Source of the DNA: Pegoplata infirma
Taxonomy: Eukaryota; Arthropoda; Insecta; Diptera; Anthomyiidae
Direction of reading: 5' to 3'
NCBI GenBank assembly: GCA_963921195.1
Contig: OY992536.1
Coordinates: 92,237,007 to 92,301,006 of the forward strand
Length of the DNA: 64,000 nt
Shown: in pieces, positions 1 to 11,037 of the stretch
How positions within the stretch are numbered: position 1 is the first letter of the stretch
Layout: each line of letters opens with the position of its first letter
Made by a program: the position numbers and the translations under genes
The notes under the pieces: generated by a model
What the model was told of the DNA's origin: nothing
Databases searched by the model: none
The model's input: the letters and a program-made list of their open reading frames with translations, nothing else

Positions 1-130
1 TTGTCTGTTATAACAGATTTTTCTGCCCAGTTAGTGATTGTGAGTGGAAAAAAATGGGCGTGAGTGATTCGATTATTTTTTGCGTGACCGTGAGTGTGAG
101 GCAAAATCCACTCACGCGCCCACCTCTAGT
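1..130 (-). repeat. GTGAGTG-rich repeat end, possibly hAT-like terminus
   Basis: Repeated GTGAGTG/CACTCAC words end in CGCCCACCTCTAGT. Read on the minus strand this is ACTAGAGGTGGGCG followed by GTGAGTGG. A related sequence lies at 58270-58410 and ends in GAGCCCATCTCTAG. Ends of the form TAGAG fit the loose YARNG pattern of hAT termini, but the other end lies outside the window, so this is only a repeat-family call. Confidence 0.35.
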
Positions 131-596
131 CGTAACAGGGGTAAAATGGTAAATTTGGTTCTTTTTTAATATTTTCTGATATAATGATCTTAGGCAATTG
201 AAATTTGGAATTTAAGATCCTTTGGCGAAATAAATATTCTGAAAAAATGTTTTTTTGGAAATTCCATTGCTAAGGGGAGTAAGAAGGATAAAAAAGTGTA
301 CTTTTGGTATTTTTTATATTTCCAGAAATAATAGTCATAGAAACTTGGAATTTAGAATGGAGGATCCTTCGGTGAAAAAGACATCTTGGAAAAAGTACTT
401 TCAAAAATTCCGTTTTAAAGGGCGGTAATATGGTTAAAAAATTTATTTTTGGAACGTTTTACATTTCCTGAAATAAAGGTTTCAGAAGCATAAAATTTGG
501 AATGTAGGATCCTTTAGTGAAAAATACATGCTAGAAAAAGTAGTTTTTTAAAAAAAGGGTGCTTTTGGTACTTTTTTTTTCCAAAAATTATGATCC
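131..596. repeat. Three degenerate ~145-bp tandem repeats
   Basis: The words AATTTGGAAT and AGGATCCTT recur near 210, 355 and 500 with the same intervening layout (fragment of TTTTTGG, then TTTCC..AAATAA, then TTGGAAT, then GATCCTT). Spacing is about 145 bp. No coding signal is seen. The style resembles the internal repeats at 11236-11520. Confidence 0.5.
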
Positions 597-597
597 T

Positions 598-1752
598 AGG
601 TCTTTCACAGGGCACCCACCGTTTGTCCAGAAACTTGCGTTTAGTAAAGAGGGGAGCAAAAGAAGAGTTACCTGTTTTTATTTTTAGCAGCCCAATCCCA
701 CATTTTTTCCCGGATTTTTTTCATTTTTTTAAGGGTATTTCCCATTTTTTCAAAACAAACTATATGAACATTTAATACAGATCGAAAGGTTTTTTGATGG
801 CCTATCGGTCGTATCCAAATTTGGCTTGCTTAAGTTCGTTATTGTCAAAAATCTATAAACGTAGGTGTAGTTTATATGGAGATGTATATACGCACAACCC
901 CCAAAATCATGTATAATAGTCTTCATTAAAATTAACCTAACCTGTATTTTTCCGTTTGGCGAAATTTATGCTAGTTTGGCTTTTATTCGGATTTTCCCGA
1001 GAGCCCATATTTTTTTATATGGTGGCAACACATTTTTATACCCTCCACTTAATGATAGAGGGTATATATAACTTTGTCATTCCGTTTGTAACTCATCGAA
1101 ATATCGGTCCCCATAAAGTATATATATTTATGATGCCCGATCGATTTTAAGACATTCTAGCGATGTCCGTCTGTCCGTTTGTCCGTCTGTCCGTCTGTCT
1201 GTCTGTGGAAAATGCTATCACGAACAAAATATTGCACAGAGATGACTGAAACTTAACATATTTATTGAAAGTTCTCCCGAGAAGTTTGATATTGCATTTG
1301 AGCGATATCGGTTCAGCGGTTCAAAAGTTATGACCGAAAATGTAAGCACACCTCAAAAATTTCAGTACATTCAACATAACCTAAAAATACAAAATGCTTT
1401 AATTCGGCTTCTGGTTGACATATGTGAACATAATTGAACACCAAATGGTATTTAAACAAGTACGAACATATTTTTTGACAATTAAAGAAAAAAATCGCGG
1501 ACTTTTTTTTTCCAAAATTTTTTTTCAATTTTTTATTTTTTTTTCAAAAGTAATTTCCTTTTGAATAAAGTTATTTGCAATAATCGTTTCGAATTTGTGT
1601 AGGGTATCACTACATTCGGCAAAGCCGAATTTAACTTTTTTACTTGTTAAATTTGAGATTGGGCAGCTAAAAAAAATGGTAACTCGTATTTTTCTCCCCT
1701 CATCCCAATATTCAAGTTTCACGACAATCGGTGGTGCCCTGTGAAAGACCTT
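598..1752. mobile_element. Inverted-repeat-flanked segment split by a mini-me-like insertion
   Basis: GGTCTTTCACAGGGCACC at 599-616 recurs in inverted form (GGTGCCCTGTGAAAGACC) at 1733-1750. These ends enclose AT-rich DNA and the mini-me-like copy at 1034-1648. Whether the inverted pair defines one element is inferred. Confidence 0.35.
1034..1648 (-). mobile_element. mini-me-like element, copy a
   Basis: Read on the minus strand it begins AACAAGTAAAAAAGTTAAAT, contains the hairpin ATTCGGC..GCCGAAT at about 1613-1631, a (GTCY)n tract at 1164-1205, a (TA)n-like stretch, and ends in CCTCTATCATTAAGTGGAGG. The order of hairpin, (GTCY)n, (TA)n and terminal inverted motif matches the layout reported for mini-me elements of dipterans. 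It is the same family and nearly the same length as the copy at 19169-19816. It has no coding capacity. Confidence 0.6.
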
Positions 1753-1799
1753 CCTTGCTAGTTAATAGCTTCTTAGAATTTAGTTAATGACTTCTTAGT

Positions 1800-2760
1800 A
1801 TTTAGTTAAAAATTCAAAATGGTGATATCTTGAAAACTAAGCGAAACGGGTGAAATTTTCAAAAGAAAGTACTAAAAGGAAAAATATGGAATAGTCTAGT
1901 TCTACATATCTGCCGGGGCTTCAAGACCTCAATTTCGGATCTTAAATTTGACATTCCCTAAATTTTATATATGCACATATCTTGGTAAATACTACCGACA
2001 CAACAAAAAGTCCAACAGCATTTTTGTAGCTCCTGACTCGTACACTCAAAAATATACGTTAGTAGATTTACTAATTTTTTTTTGCTAACGCTAGTTAGCT
2101 AACTTTTAGCAAATTTTTAGTTGAGATTAGCATGTTAGCAAAAAATTCTTGTAAACTTCATTTAGCACATTAGCAATTTTAAACAAACTTTGAACTAATT
2201 TCTTTTGCTAAATTTGAAATTGAGTTGACTACATTTTTACAAGATTTTTTGCTGATATTAGCAAAATAAATTTTTTTATTTTCAGAAAACTTAAAATGGC
2301 GCTATCTCGGAAACTAAGACAGATAGAGCAAAATGGAGGCCATTTTTGGTTCTTAGAATCTCCATAGTATCGGTCCTCTTCACATGTGTGGACCCTAATG
2401 GGCCCTAACTTTGGATCCAAAAAAGTTAGCTTTCCCGAAAATTTTAAAATGCTCATATCTCGGTAAATATTGCCGACACAACAAAAAGTCCAAAAGCGTT
2501 TTTGTAGCTCTCAACACGTAGAACAAGACCGCAAAATAGTCAAAAGCTCTCCGAGTAATATTTTTGAAGTTATCGAGTTTTTTTAATTCTCAAGACCCCC
2601 GTGGTCCCCTATAATCACGTATCTCAAAAACTAAGCAAGGTAGAGCGAAACGGACACAAATTTTGGATCAAAAACTATGACGATTTTTAAGGAACCCAAC
2701 TAGGTCTAGGCCCATCGGGGTCTGGACCTTTCGGGTCCGAACCCAATGGGGTCCTCAGAT
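1800..2760. repeat. Two diverged direct repeats across a TIR-element boundary
   Basis: About 230 bp at 1810-2035 recur in diverged form at 2295-2520. Shared words include CGACACAACAAAAAGTCCAA and TTTTTGTAGCTC, preceded by ATCT(C/T)GG(A/T)AA. The second copy lies inside the element at 2043-3769 and the first lies just outside it. Either the flank was duplicated or the assigned element boundary is wrong. Confidence 0.45.
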
Positions 2761-3769
2761 GTGTATAAACTAAGTTCAAAAAAAAACAAGTAAGAAAATT
2801 ATAGTCGGTCAAGACCGACCATATAATACCCTACACCAGAGTTTCCCGGAAAATGGGTACCATGTACCGATTAGATCTATATGTTGTCAAATCTTTAATA
2901 AGTGTAAAAAACACTCACAATTCAAATTTGAGTGAAATAGGCTTCTGTTTGTTGAAAATAAACCGCTTTAACTGAATATCGGGCGAAATTTTCACAAGGG
3001 GCCTGAGTCCAAAACTGGTCCGATGATTATCAGGTTTGATAAGGTTATTTAAGTACGCGTTTAACATACACAAACAAAATTTTAATTAAATATTTTCTAT
3101 TTTCATGAAATTTGAGACATTTGTGTGAAAATCGGGAAGGTGGTTTGTGTGGGGGCTACAAGAAGAACTGGTTCGATTTCTTTGAAATTCGGAATGGTGA
3201 TTTGTGAAGACAAAACATGTTTACCTTCCAAATTTCAGAAAGATACCTGTTATAATACGGTTATTAGAGTCATTTGAGCCAAAACTAAAGAGGACCTTTG
3301 TATGGGGGCTAGGTCCAAATATGGACCGATTTTTTCTAATTTCAATAGGCTTCGTCCTTGGGCCAAGAGAGGCTTAAGTTTCAAATTTCAAGTCAATTGA
3401 TTAAAAATTGCGACCTGTATCGTGTTTACACCGATTACATGGACAGACAGACGGACGGACGGACGGACGGACGGACAGACGGACGGACGGACGGACGGAC
3501 ATCGCTAAATCGACTCAAAAAGTGATTCTAAGTCGATCGGTATACTTAAAGGTGGGTCTAGGACCAATATTCGGGTAGTTACAAACATCAGCACAAACTC
3601 ATTATACCCTGTACCACAGTGTGGTGTAGGGTATAAATATTTAGTTAACTAATTATTGGCAAAACATTTTTGCTAACTTTAGCAAAAAAATTGTGGGTTC
3701 AAAATCAGCAAATTTTCTTGTAGGTTTACAAGCTTTTTTTGCTAACATTACAGTTTTTTTTTTTGAGTG
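2043..3769. mobile_element. TIR element, CACTCAAAA-ended group (interior type A)
   Basis: The left end CACTCAAAAATATACGTTAG and right end TTTTTTTTTTGAGTG are inverted, and each is flanked by TA (2041-2042 and 3770-3771). Subterminal GCTAAC/GTTAGC and TTAGCAAA words occur on both sides. The interior holds the mini-me-like copy at 2786-3638 and no transposase. Family: unknown, with ends and TA target like several other elements in this window. Confidence 0.55.
2786..3638 (+). mobile_element. mini-me-like element, copy b (GTCGGTC hairpin subtype)
   Basis: Starts AACAAGTAAGAAAATTATAG, then the hairpin GTCGGTCAAGACCGAC (2804-2819), then ATACCCTACACCA. It has a pure (GGAC)n/(AGAC)n tract at 3440-3500 and ends with TGGTGTAGGGTATAAA, the inverse of its own start motif. 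It differs from copies a and d in hairpin sequence but keeps the same order of parts. Confidence 0.6.
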
Positions 3770-3771
3770 TA

Positions 3772-3905
3772 TGACGGACGCTCCCAATTCAGGCGTTATA
3801 CGTATATTGGCAACAAGGTTTTTCAGCATTAAAACGATCCCACGCTTTACTCCCAGAACAGACAATGCCAAAATTATCTAGTCTGGGATTACATTATTAA
3901 AAGCC
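3772..3905 (-). pseudogene. LOA-like LINE reverse-transcriptase fragment
   Basis: On the minus strand a short open stretch reads like the RT segment just before the conserved GGVLSP block (ALSVLG.., ML.N..ANIRITPELGAS). The DNA is homologous to 25330-25440, part of the larger LINE in this window (shared words GCTCCCAATTCAGGC and CAGACAATGCCAAAATTAT). Only ~130 bp survive next to the TIR element boundary at 3769. Confidence 0.55.
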
Positions 3906-4207
3906 CCATGTTGCTTTTTCGAAAGCAACCTCGCACAGTGGTTCCAAGTCCAAATCTAGCTGGACAAAATTATTTTATCACTGTTTTATATGTTTATGGG
4001 GTCGCTGAGTTCAAAAAACATGTTTAAATTTTTCTAAGTCGATTACACTAATCGACAACTTTTTATTTTTTTTCTAATTTCAGTAATTCATCAATGACAA
4101 AAATGGTTTTTATGCAGAACAGAAATATGAAATGCAGAAACTTATTTTTTGAAAGTTTTGTAATCTCCAAAAAAAAAATTTTTTTTTGTCGAGAAGTGTA
4201 ATTGAAA

Positions 4208-4690
4208 AAAACAAGTGAGAGTGTTAAATTCGGCTATGCCGAATCTTTTATACCCTCCAAAATGTAAAAAAATGTAAAAAAAATAAAAAACCAGTGAGAG
4301 TGTTACATTCGGCTGTGCCGAATCGTTTATACCCTCCAAAATGTAAAAAACAAACAATAAAAAAAAATCCAGGGGCGTTTTTTTTGGGGGGGGGGGGGGT
4401 TGGTGGGAGACGTTAGGGAGCACCTTCCCCTTGCGATTTCGAACTTCATCTGAGAGAAGAATGTTGCATTTGCTTAGCAAAAGTACAAAAAACCCTGCAG
4501 AAAATGCGATTTTTATTAGGTTGGTTTAGTTCTCCAAGAAGGAACTTTTTTCCCCTTGGTCCGATTTTATCCATTTCCGAACTTAACCTGCCTATGAATA
4601 TAAGACATATTCGTGTAGCTCTTTTATTTTGGACTGTATCGCGTCCTCTACAGACGGACAGACGGACAGACGGACGGACATTTTTGAATT
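4208..4690 (+). mobile_element. mini-me-like element, copy c, with duplicated head
   Basis: The head (GTTAAATTCGGC, hairpin, ATACCCTCCAAAATG) occurs twice in tandem at 4215-4268 and 4290-4345. It is followed by a poly-G run (4385-4399) and a (GACG/GACA)n tract at 4652-4680. The tail after the microsatellite is short. It looks degraded. Confidence 0.45.
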
Positions 4691-5251
4691 TAGTCGAATT
4701 GTGTAATTGGCCGCGGTTTAATAGGAAACATCACATTTAATGCTTTATTTAAGCGAAGCATAATAATAATACTTAAAAGTTATCAAAAACTTACAAAAAT
4801 TCGATACTTTATTTAGAAAAAAAATTTTAGGCGAAAATCTATTTTCATATAAACTGTGATTAATTTTAAACCTGCAAAAACCTGCAAGAAATGTCTGCAT
4901 GACAACGTTCAGTAATAAATTACCTATAAGTTGTATGTGGGTGATTCCATGTCAAACCGCACAGAAAACTGTGATTTTCGGATTTGTCACCTCCGATTTT
5001 AATGAAATTCGCAAAAAATATTTCACATGCGTTGTTTTCATAAAATGATTACCTTGCAGGCTCCAAAAATTTTTAGTTTTCGAAATATGGCGTCTTGAAA
5101 ATTGGCAAAAACGTAAAATTTTCAATAAGGTGCACATACAAAGTCACCCATAACTTTAAAACTATAAAACCAACAATTACCAAATAGGTACCATTTGAAA
5201 GCTGAAAGGATTACCTTAAAAGTGACATGCAAAATTTTTTCTTCTAATGAA

Positions 5252-5264
5252 AGGTCAAAGGTCA
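5252..5264 (+). promoter_or_regulatory. DR1-type nuclear-receptor motif AGGTCAAAGGTCA
   Basis: A perfect direct repeat of AGGTCA with one-base spacing. Its mirror image is at 6721-6733 in the other foldback arm. The sequence equals the consensus DR1 site of RXR/USP- or HNF4-type receptors; any binding here is inferred. Confidence 0.4.
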
Positions 5265-6720
5265 TATTTCAATGTCTAATGTTCAAAGACCTATATCTCA
5301 ATTTCCGATATTTTTTAAATTCTCAAAAAAATATATGATAACAATCAAGTCTTTCCCTACATTTGTATCAAAATTTCAGGGTGGACACTCATATGGTTCC
5401 AAAGTTACAGAAGAAAACGTGCTCGAAGGCAAGGTTTTTTCTACGAGTTCATATAAAAAATATTGCACAAAGAAAACAATATACATAGTCGTAAACAAAG
5501 GTGCGGGCCTAGAACAAGGCTTAAAACTTTTTATGTATTTTGAGTTATATTGTAGGGGTTTTCTTGTTCTTTTACAAGGAAAGTCCTCGAAAGTGAACAT
5601 ACCTGATTTCTTTAAAATTTATACACAAGCTAGAAAAAATAAATCTAAACTCAACCAGTCTGAGCTTGTCGGCCTAGATTCAGGTTAAACAGGGTTAAAA
5701 ATTACCCATTTTCAGTTATTTTAAAGTTTAGGTACTTTATATTGATAACATATATAACAGATCGGTTTCATTCGAAACCTATATTCTTCCATAGTAGGGA
5801 CATAGGAATGGGGTGGGGGAACCGTATGTTCAAAGCGGAATAAAGCTCATAAAAAAGAATATAATCAAGCATAAAAATGGTTTAGAAATGGAAACACTAA
5901 TGTTTCGAACTTCTTTGAATTTTTGCCTTATTTTATTTTTGACACACTAATAAAGATTTTTTTTTTTTTAATTCGGATGAAACCCAACCTGTAAGAAAAA
6001 CTGCCAATAAAAAATTCATGTGATTGCTTAATTTAAATAGAAAATAGTACCAATAATGAATTTGTTTTACAAAAACTATAACAAAAACTATACATTTTTA
6101 ACAAAAACAATTATGCAACAAACAAAATGTCTCAAACAGACGCCAACATTTTTTTTCAAATGAAACGGATCTGATATAAGTGGCATCAATGTACCTAAAA
6201 GTTAAAATTACTAAAAATCGGTAATTTTTGACTCCCGTTTAACCCTTTAAAACTAAATTAAGAGCAATAAGCTCAGACAGGTCGATGTTAGATATTTGTT
6301 GTCTTTCATAAACATAAATTTCAAAGAAATTACGTATGTTCACTTTGTAGATTTTCCTTGTAAGAAAACAAGAAAACCCTACGATAAAATTCAGTTTTAA
6401 TAGTGAAATCAAATTCAGGAGGTCGAAATATTAATAAATAATGGGTTCAGTTTTTAGGTCCGTCCCATTGTTTGTTTACTGCTAGCAGCATGCTAGCATG
6501 TTATGCTGCTTCGTGTGTGTAAGCTTTTGCATATGAACTCGTGGAGAAAATCTTGACTTCAAGCACGTTTTCCTCTGTAACTTTGGAACCATAAGAGTGT
6601 CCACCCTGAAATTTTGATACAAATGTAGGGAAAGACTTGATTGTTATCATATATTTTTTTGAGAATTTTAAAAATATCGGATTTTGAGATATAGGTCCTT
6701 GAACATTAGACCTTGAAATA

Positions 6721-6733
6721 TGACCTTTGACCT
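6721..6733 (-). promoter_or_regulatory. DR1-type nuclear-receptor motif (other foldback arm)
   Basis: TGACCTTTGACCT is the exact reverse complement of the motif at 5252-5264. It is conserved although the flanking arms differ by many substitutions and small indels. Confidence 0.4.
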
Positions 6734-7348
6734 TTCGTTACAAGAAAAAAATTTGCATGCCACTTATAAGGTAATCCTTTCAGCTTTCAAATGATACCTA
6801 TTTGGTAATTGTGGGTTTTATAGTTTTAAAGTTATGGGTGACTTTGTATGTGCACCTTATTGAAAATTTGACGTTTTTGCCAATTTTCAAGACGCCATAT
6901 TTCGAAAACCGAAAGGTTTTGGAGCCAGAAAGGTAATGATTTTAGGAACACTATCCATTTGCAATATATTTGTCAAATTTTATTTAAATCGAAGGTGACA
7001 AATCCGAATGCTGTGTGGTTTGAGGTGGATTTGCCCATGTAGTAATTCGACATGATATGCCTGGATTCGGTTTTGGCAAGCTGCGGAAGTTTCATAAGTC
7101 CTCAAAAATATTGTTATTGTTGACCATACTTCAAAGTACAAAAAATGTAAGAAGAAGATCGATAATAAATTTCTTATTAATGTCCAGAATAAGTATAAAT
7201 CTGTAGCTTTCTTGTACATAAACCGTTTTGAAACCATTGATGTAACATGGATAATATGATGTTATTAGTTGCACACTTATATATTATATATTATTTTTTT
7301 TAAATATTGGATACCAAAAATGTTATTTCATTCGCATATTTAACAAAG

Positions 7349-8134
7349 TTAAAGACCTAATTCCAAAAAATGGTTATTAGTTTGATCAGAACACACCCTT
7401 AGCTTGCCCCTAGCACTATTAATTCCCAATTTTAAGGACACTAATTTTTGGACTTTTGTCCAGCTAGATTTTGATTTGGAACCAATGTGCCTCGGGTCAA
7501 TCACTCTACGCAAATATGAGTCTATCATTCGTTCCATTGTCTTTAACAAAAAAGAAGACAGACTAATTGGTCTGAAATCCTTCGGAGCTGTGTGGGAACT
7601 TTTCCCAGCCTTTAAAGGAATATACGACCAGTTGATGCATGCTGTGTATAGATTATACAGCCAAGGGGTTATATAGTCCGACACTTGCTGCATCTCAGCC
7701 GGGATTATACCATCAGGTCCCGGTGATTTATAGGGCCTGAAGATTAATGTTGGCATGTTTATTATTTCCAAAGCAATTTCAGATGCTTGGGCGTGAGAAC
7801 GTTCCAAAGCTTGAAACGGCGTCATGGAATTGCTCGGAAAATGCGTGTTTAGAAGGATATCCAGCGACTCTCTACTGGAGGAGGACCACAACTCATTAGG
7901 ATCTTTCAGGTATCCAAGGGTGCAAGAAGAAGAAGCCAGAACCTTGCCCAGCCTGGATGCCTCAGAAACGTCTTCTATGTTTCCACAGAAGTTTTTCCAA
8001 GAATCGCATTTGGCAATTCTGATCATCTTCTTATAACTCTTAAGCTGCAGCCTGTATGCAGACCAGTCCTCGTCCGCTCTTGAAGATTTAGCCTTATTAA
8101 AGAGATTTCTGCAGGAATCACTGCTCGTCTGCAT
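7349..8134 (-). pseudogene. LOA-like LINE ORF2 fragment: linker and start of reverse transcriptase
   Basis: The minus strand keeps an open 261-codon frame. It begins in the endonuclease-RT linker (a Lys/Tyr-rich stretch with W..Y...LKSYKKMIR and SWKNFC), runs into RT block 1 (YKSPGPDGIIPAEMQQ, about residues 133-148) and block 2 (DFRPISLSSFLLKTMERMID, about 186-205). Between these blocks sequence normally present before IPLKAGK has been lost, and similarity stops after about residue 225, so the catalytic YxDD region is absent. DNA homology to 29600-30170 shows it is a second copy of the same LINE family. The 5' side abuts a MITE at 8180. It is a non-functional fragment although open. Confidence 0.7.
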
Positions 8135-8179
8135 AATATGAATGCAACAAGAATTTTAGGATTGCTATAAACATATTTA

Positions 8180-8449
8180 GGGAATTCACATGGGTATCGT
8201 ATTTAGTGTTGTATGTTGTATGTCCTATCTAAAAACAGGGTTGGTTAAACTTTAAATTAATAATACGACACTCACACGATATGACGATACAACATTTATA
8301 CATCTGTTTTGTGTGCTATTTTAAAGTATGCTAACAAGAAAAGAATAAAAGAGAAAATTATCAAATGAGAGATAAATAATTTTTACCAATCCTGTTTTTA
8401 GATAGGACATACAATATATACAAGAAATACGATACCCATGTGAATTACC
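8180..8449. mobile_element. 270-bp MITE with ~57-bp TIRs
   Basis: GGAATTCACATGGGTATCGT at the left and ACGATACCCATGTGAATTAC at the right are near-perfect inverses, and the match extends inward through CCTATCTAAAAACAG. TA flanks both ends (8178-8179, 8450-8451). It has no coding capacity. It sits directly beside the LINE fragment. Confidence 0.65.
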
Positions 8450-8451
8450 TA

Positions 8452-9809
8452 ATTGTGATACAATTTTCATAATCATAATATGACGCTCTTAAATGTGGTT
8501 GCCACAATCATATCTCTTCTCTCAGTGTTCAATTCGCGGAATTTCGTATAGTTAAAAGATTGAGGATCATCGCTATAAATTTGCAAAAATCCATTTTAAT
8601 ATAATTTTTTCTCGAAAACTTTATTTGCATTTTATGTCTTGACTAGAAGTTCATACTGCGAAAATAGCCGAAATTTTGGATCATGGCTAGAAAATTCCTA
8701 AAATAATTATTTTTATGATTTATGAAACTTTAAGTGCCATTTATTGCTTAAATAGTGTTTGCAACGAAACTTGTCACAGATTTACTTTAAAAAATACCAT
8801 CAATTTGCAGATGGTAGCCAAATCGATTCATTTTCATTCTAGAAGATTTTTTTGCTTTATTAAAAATATTATTATTCCTCCCATTTCTTTCCTCCTTAGT
8901 CCTAGGTATACTTCTCCATTAAAGCATATTTATGTAAACCTTCCTACATTGACACTTTTTCTTTTTTTATCAAAAAAAAAGCTATAAATGTGAATCTTCT
9001 AGGCTCGCAGTTTTGTCTATAACTAATTTTTATTGGGTGGTTGGTTGTCTAACCGAAAAATAATAATAAAAAATAGTATTTGCAACTAGTTGCATATTTG
9101 CACATGTTATTTATCACTTCACTTTAGTTCACGTGCGTGCTCGTAATTTGCAATCAATTTGGTAAAGTAATTGCCATAGATATACAACAGCCAAAGAAGA
9201 CTCTGCTCCTTTCAAGCCAAAGTGCCAAAAAAAAAAATAAGATACATGTGTTCAACTGAAGGTAGTCCAACAAGTCTGCATACGGGACACTTTAATAAAT
9301 TTTAAAATTAGAAGAATTTCTTTTTCATTTCTAATCAGATCTAAAACACGTAAAAGGGAAATTTATTTATATTAGATACAGCGTTGTTTTTTTTTTTTAA
9401 TCTTAAGAATTATTAATTTAAAAATATAACATACGAGTAAGTATTCCTGTTTGGCGGTATAATCAATCTTCAGTATGAATTATAAATAATATTTCATATC
9501 TTTTATGAATGAAACAAATCTTTACTAATCGCATTAGGACTAATGGCGACCATTGTATAATGTTTGATGATTGTTGGTAGAGATGATGATGGTGGTGGTG
9601 GTGTTGCAAATAATATTGATGGTGGTGGCATTGACCATCATTCTTATTATAACAATCTGTTCTTTATTTAAAATGTTGCATACTCTTGTATCTTGTATCT
9701 CGAGTGTCTCTTGCATCACTTGTCGGCCCTTTAAGTTAGTGTTTTCTTTAGCCACTTATGTTATTTAGATGGCGTTTGCTGATATGTCACTGATCCATCA
9801 CAAGATAAA
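8452..9809. other. AT-rich stretch without recognised genes; GGTGAT microsatellite
   Basis: No reading frame with protein-like composition is present. A GATGATGATGGTGGTGGTGG-type microsatellite lies at 9583-9635. The short open frames here simply read through simple sequence. I see no other element with clear ends. Confidence 0.5.
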
Positions 9810-10009
9810 NNNNNNNNNNNNNNNNNNNNNNNNNNNNNNNNNNNNNNNNNNNNNNNNNNNNNNNNNNNNNNNNNNNNNNNNNNNNNNNNNNNNNNNNNNN
9901 NNNNNNNNNNNNNNNNNNNNNNNNNNNNNNNNNNNNNNNNNNNNNNNNNNNNNNNNNNNNNNNNNNNNNNNNNNNNNNNNNNNNNNNNNNNNNNNNNNNN
10001 NNNNNNNNN
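9810..10009. other. Assembly gap (200 N)
   Basis: Exactly 200 N bases. The gap starts in unique-looking sequence and ends inside the first hammerhead of the ~492-bp array, so it probably hides further array units of unknown number. Confidence 0.95.
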
Positions 10010-10052
10010 GCTGAAGATTCCTTTAGTGGGGATGAAACTGATCAGTACAGAC
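10010..10052 (+). ncRNA. Hammerhead ribozyme, type I, copy 1 (5' strand of stem I cut by the gap)
   Basis: Core CTGAAGA (fits CUGANGA), a stem II hairpin, GAAA, the short stem III ACT-GATC-AGT, then A and CAGAC. The GTCT that would pair with AGAC lies in the N gap. Otherwise it is identical to the complete copies. Confidence 0.65.
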
Positions 10053-10496
10053 ATACTATGAGATAGTAACTTTTTAAAGCAATAAATTAAAAATACTCTA
10101 TTATGACAATATCATAAATAGAAATATTTTTGGGCCTCGAACTAGAATAAAACTCTAATCGAATATATATACATATATAAAGGCCGAATAAATACTTTTA
10201 TTTTTATGTACCTTTTGGTACTAAAATAAAAAAACAACATTTAACACAAAGTTTAGTACGACTTATCCTACCAACACTATTGTTTGGTTAGGCACTGTTG
10301 TTATTGTAAAATAACAGCAACACATATATTAATAGTTACCGACGGTGATTTAATATATACAATTTTGCTTTAAAAGAGTTATTTTTGTTGGAAAACAGAT
10401 TTCGGACCTTCATAATAGTACTTCCATATAACTTGGGAAATATATCAAATATTATGTCTGGTTTGATGTTTGATTGACCAACGATGATTCTCTAAA

Positions 10497-10543
10497 GTCT
10501 GCTGAAGATTCCTTTAGTGGGGATGAAACTGATCAGTACAGAC
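10497..10543 (+). ncRNA. Hammerhead ribozyme, type I, copy 2
   Basis: Parts in order: stem I 5' strand GUCUG (10497-10501); core CUGAAGA, matching CUGANGA (10502-10508); stem II UUCCU with GGGGA-side pairing and a UAGU loop (10509-10524); GAAA (10525-10528), whose last A starts stem III; stem III ACU/AGU closing GAUC; U16.1 then A17, with predicted cleavage between 10538 and 10539; stem I 3' strand CAGAC (10539-10543), a perfect 5-bp match. Beyond a 4/7-nt internal loop, UCUC and GAGA can extend stem I, as natural type I hammerheads do to contact loop II. Caveats: the first stem II pair would be U-U instead of the usual G-C, and stem III is short. Activity is predicted, not shown. Confidence 0.75.
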
Positions 10544-10990
10544 ATACTATGAGATAGTAACTTTTTTAAAGCAATAAATTAAAAATACTCTATTATGACA
10601 ATATCATAAATAGAAATATTTTTGGGCCTCGAACTAGAATAAAACTCTAATCGAATATATATACATATATAAAGCCGAATAAATACATTTTATTTTTATG
10701 TACCTTTTGGTACTAAAAATAAAAAAACAACATTTAACACAAAGTTTAGTACGACTTATCCTACCAACACTATTGTTTGGTTAGGCACTGTTGTTATTGT
10801 AAAATAACAGCAACACATATATTAATAGTTACCGACGGTGATTTAATATATACAATTTTTGCTTTAAAAGAGTTATTTTTGTTGGAAACAGATTTCGGAC
10901 CTTCATAATAGTACTTCCCATATAACTTGGGAAATATATCAAATATTATGTCTGGTTTGATGTTTGATTGACCAACGATGATTCTCTAAA

Positions 10991-11037
10991 GTCTGCTGAA
11001 GATTCCTTTAGTGGGGATGAAACTGATCAGTACAGAC
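10991..11037 (+). ncRNA. Hammerhead ribozyme, type I, copy 3
   Basis: Identical in core and stems to copy 2: GUCUG 10991-10995, CUGAAGA 10996-11002, stem III palindrome ACUGAUCAGU, cleavage predicted between 11032 and 11033, CAGAC 11033-11037. Cleavage at copies 2 and 3 would release a monomer of about 494 nt. Confidence 0.75.

Larger units (their letters stand above)
4936..7042. mobile_element. 2.1-kb foldback element with ~700-bp inverted arms
   Basis: The left arm (about 4936-5790) is matched in inverted orientation by the right arm (about 6165-7042), with only a few hundred bases of loop. Matching pairs include GGGTGATTCCATGTCAAACC near 4939 with its diverged inverse near 7017-7037, AAGTCACCCATAACTTTAAA near 5141 with its inverse near 6825-6845, and CACTCATATGGTTCCAAAGT near 5387 with its inverse near 6581-6600. 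A 138-codon open stretch in the left arm (5272-5688) is not open in the other arm and looks fortuitous. Ends are approximate and no target duplication was resolved. Confidence 0.65.

Noticed and set aside
4385..4399. Poly-G run as a G-quadruplex
   Set aside because: A single homopolymer run, and likewise poly-C at 15440-15451; likely slippage in repeats, with no G-tract spacing.
5272..5688. 138-codon open frame on the + strand
   Set aside because: It lies wholly in one arm of the foldback. The inverted copy is not open, and the protein has no recognisable motif or start context.
7349..8134. Intact LINE protein
   Set aside because: Although open for 261 codons, it lacks part of the RT and the catalytic motif, and it starts in the middle of the domain order.
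9571..9768. Host gene exon in the GGTGAT-rich region
   Set aside because: Frames on both strands are microsatellite read-through, and the adjacent gap prevents any further support.
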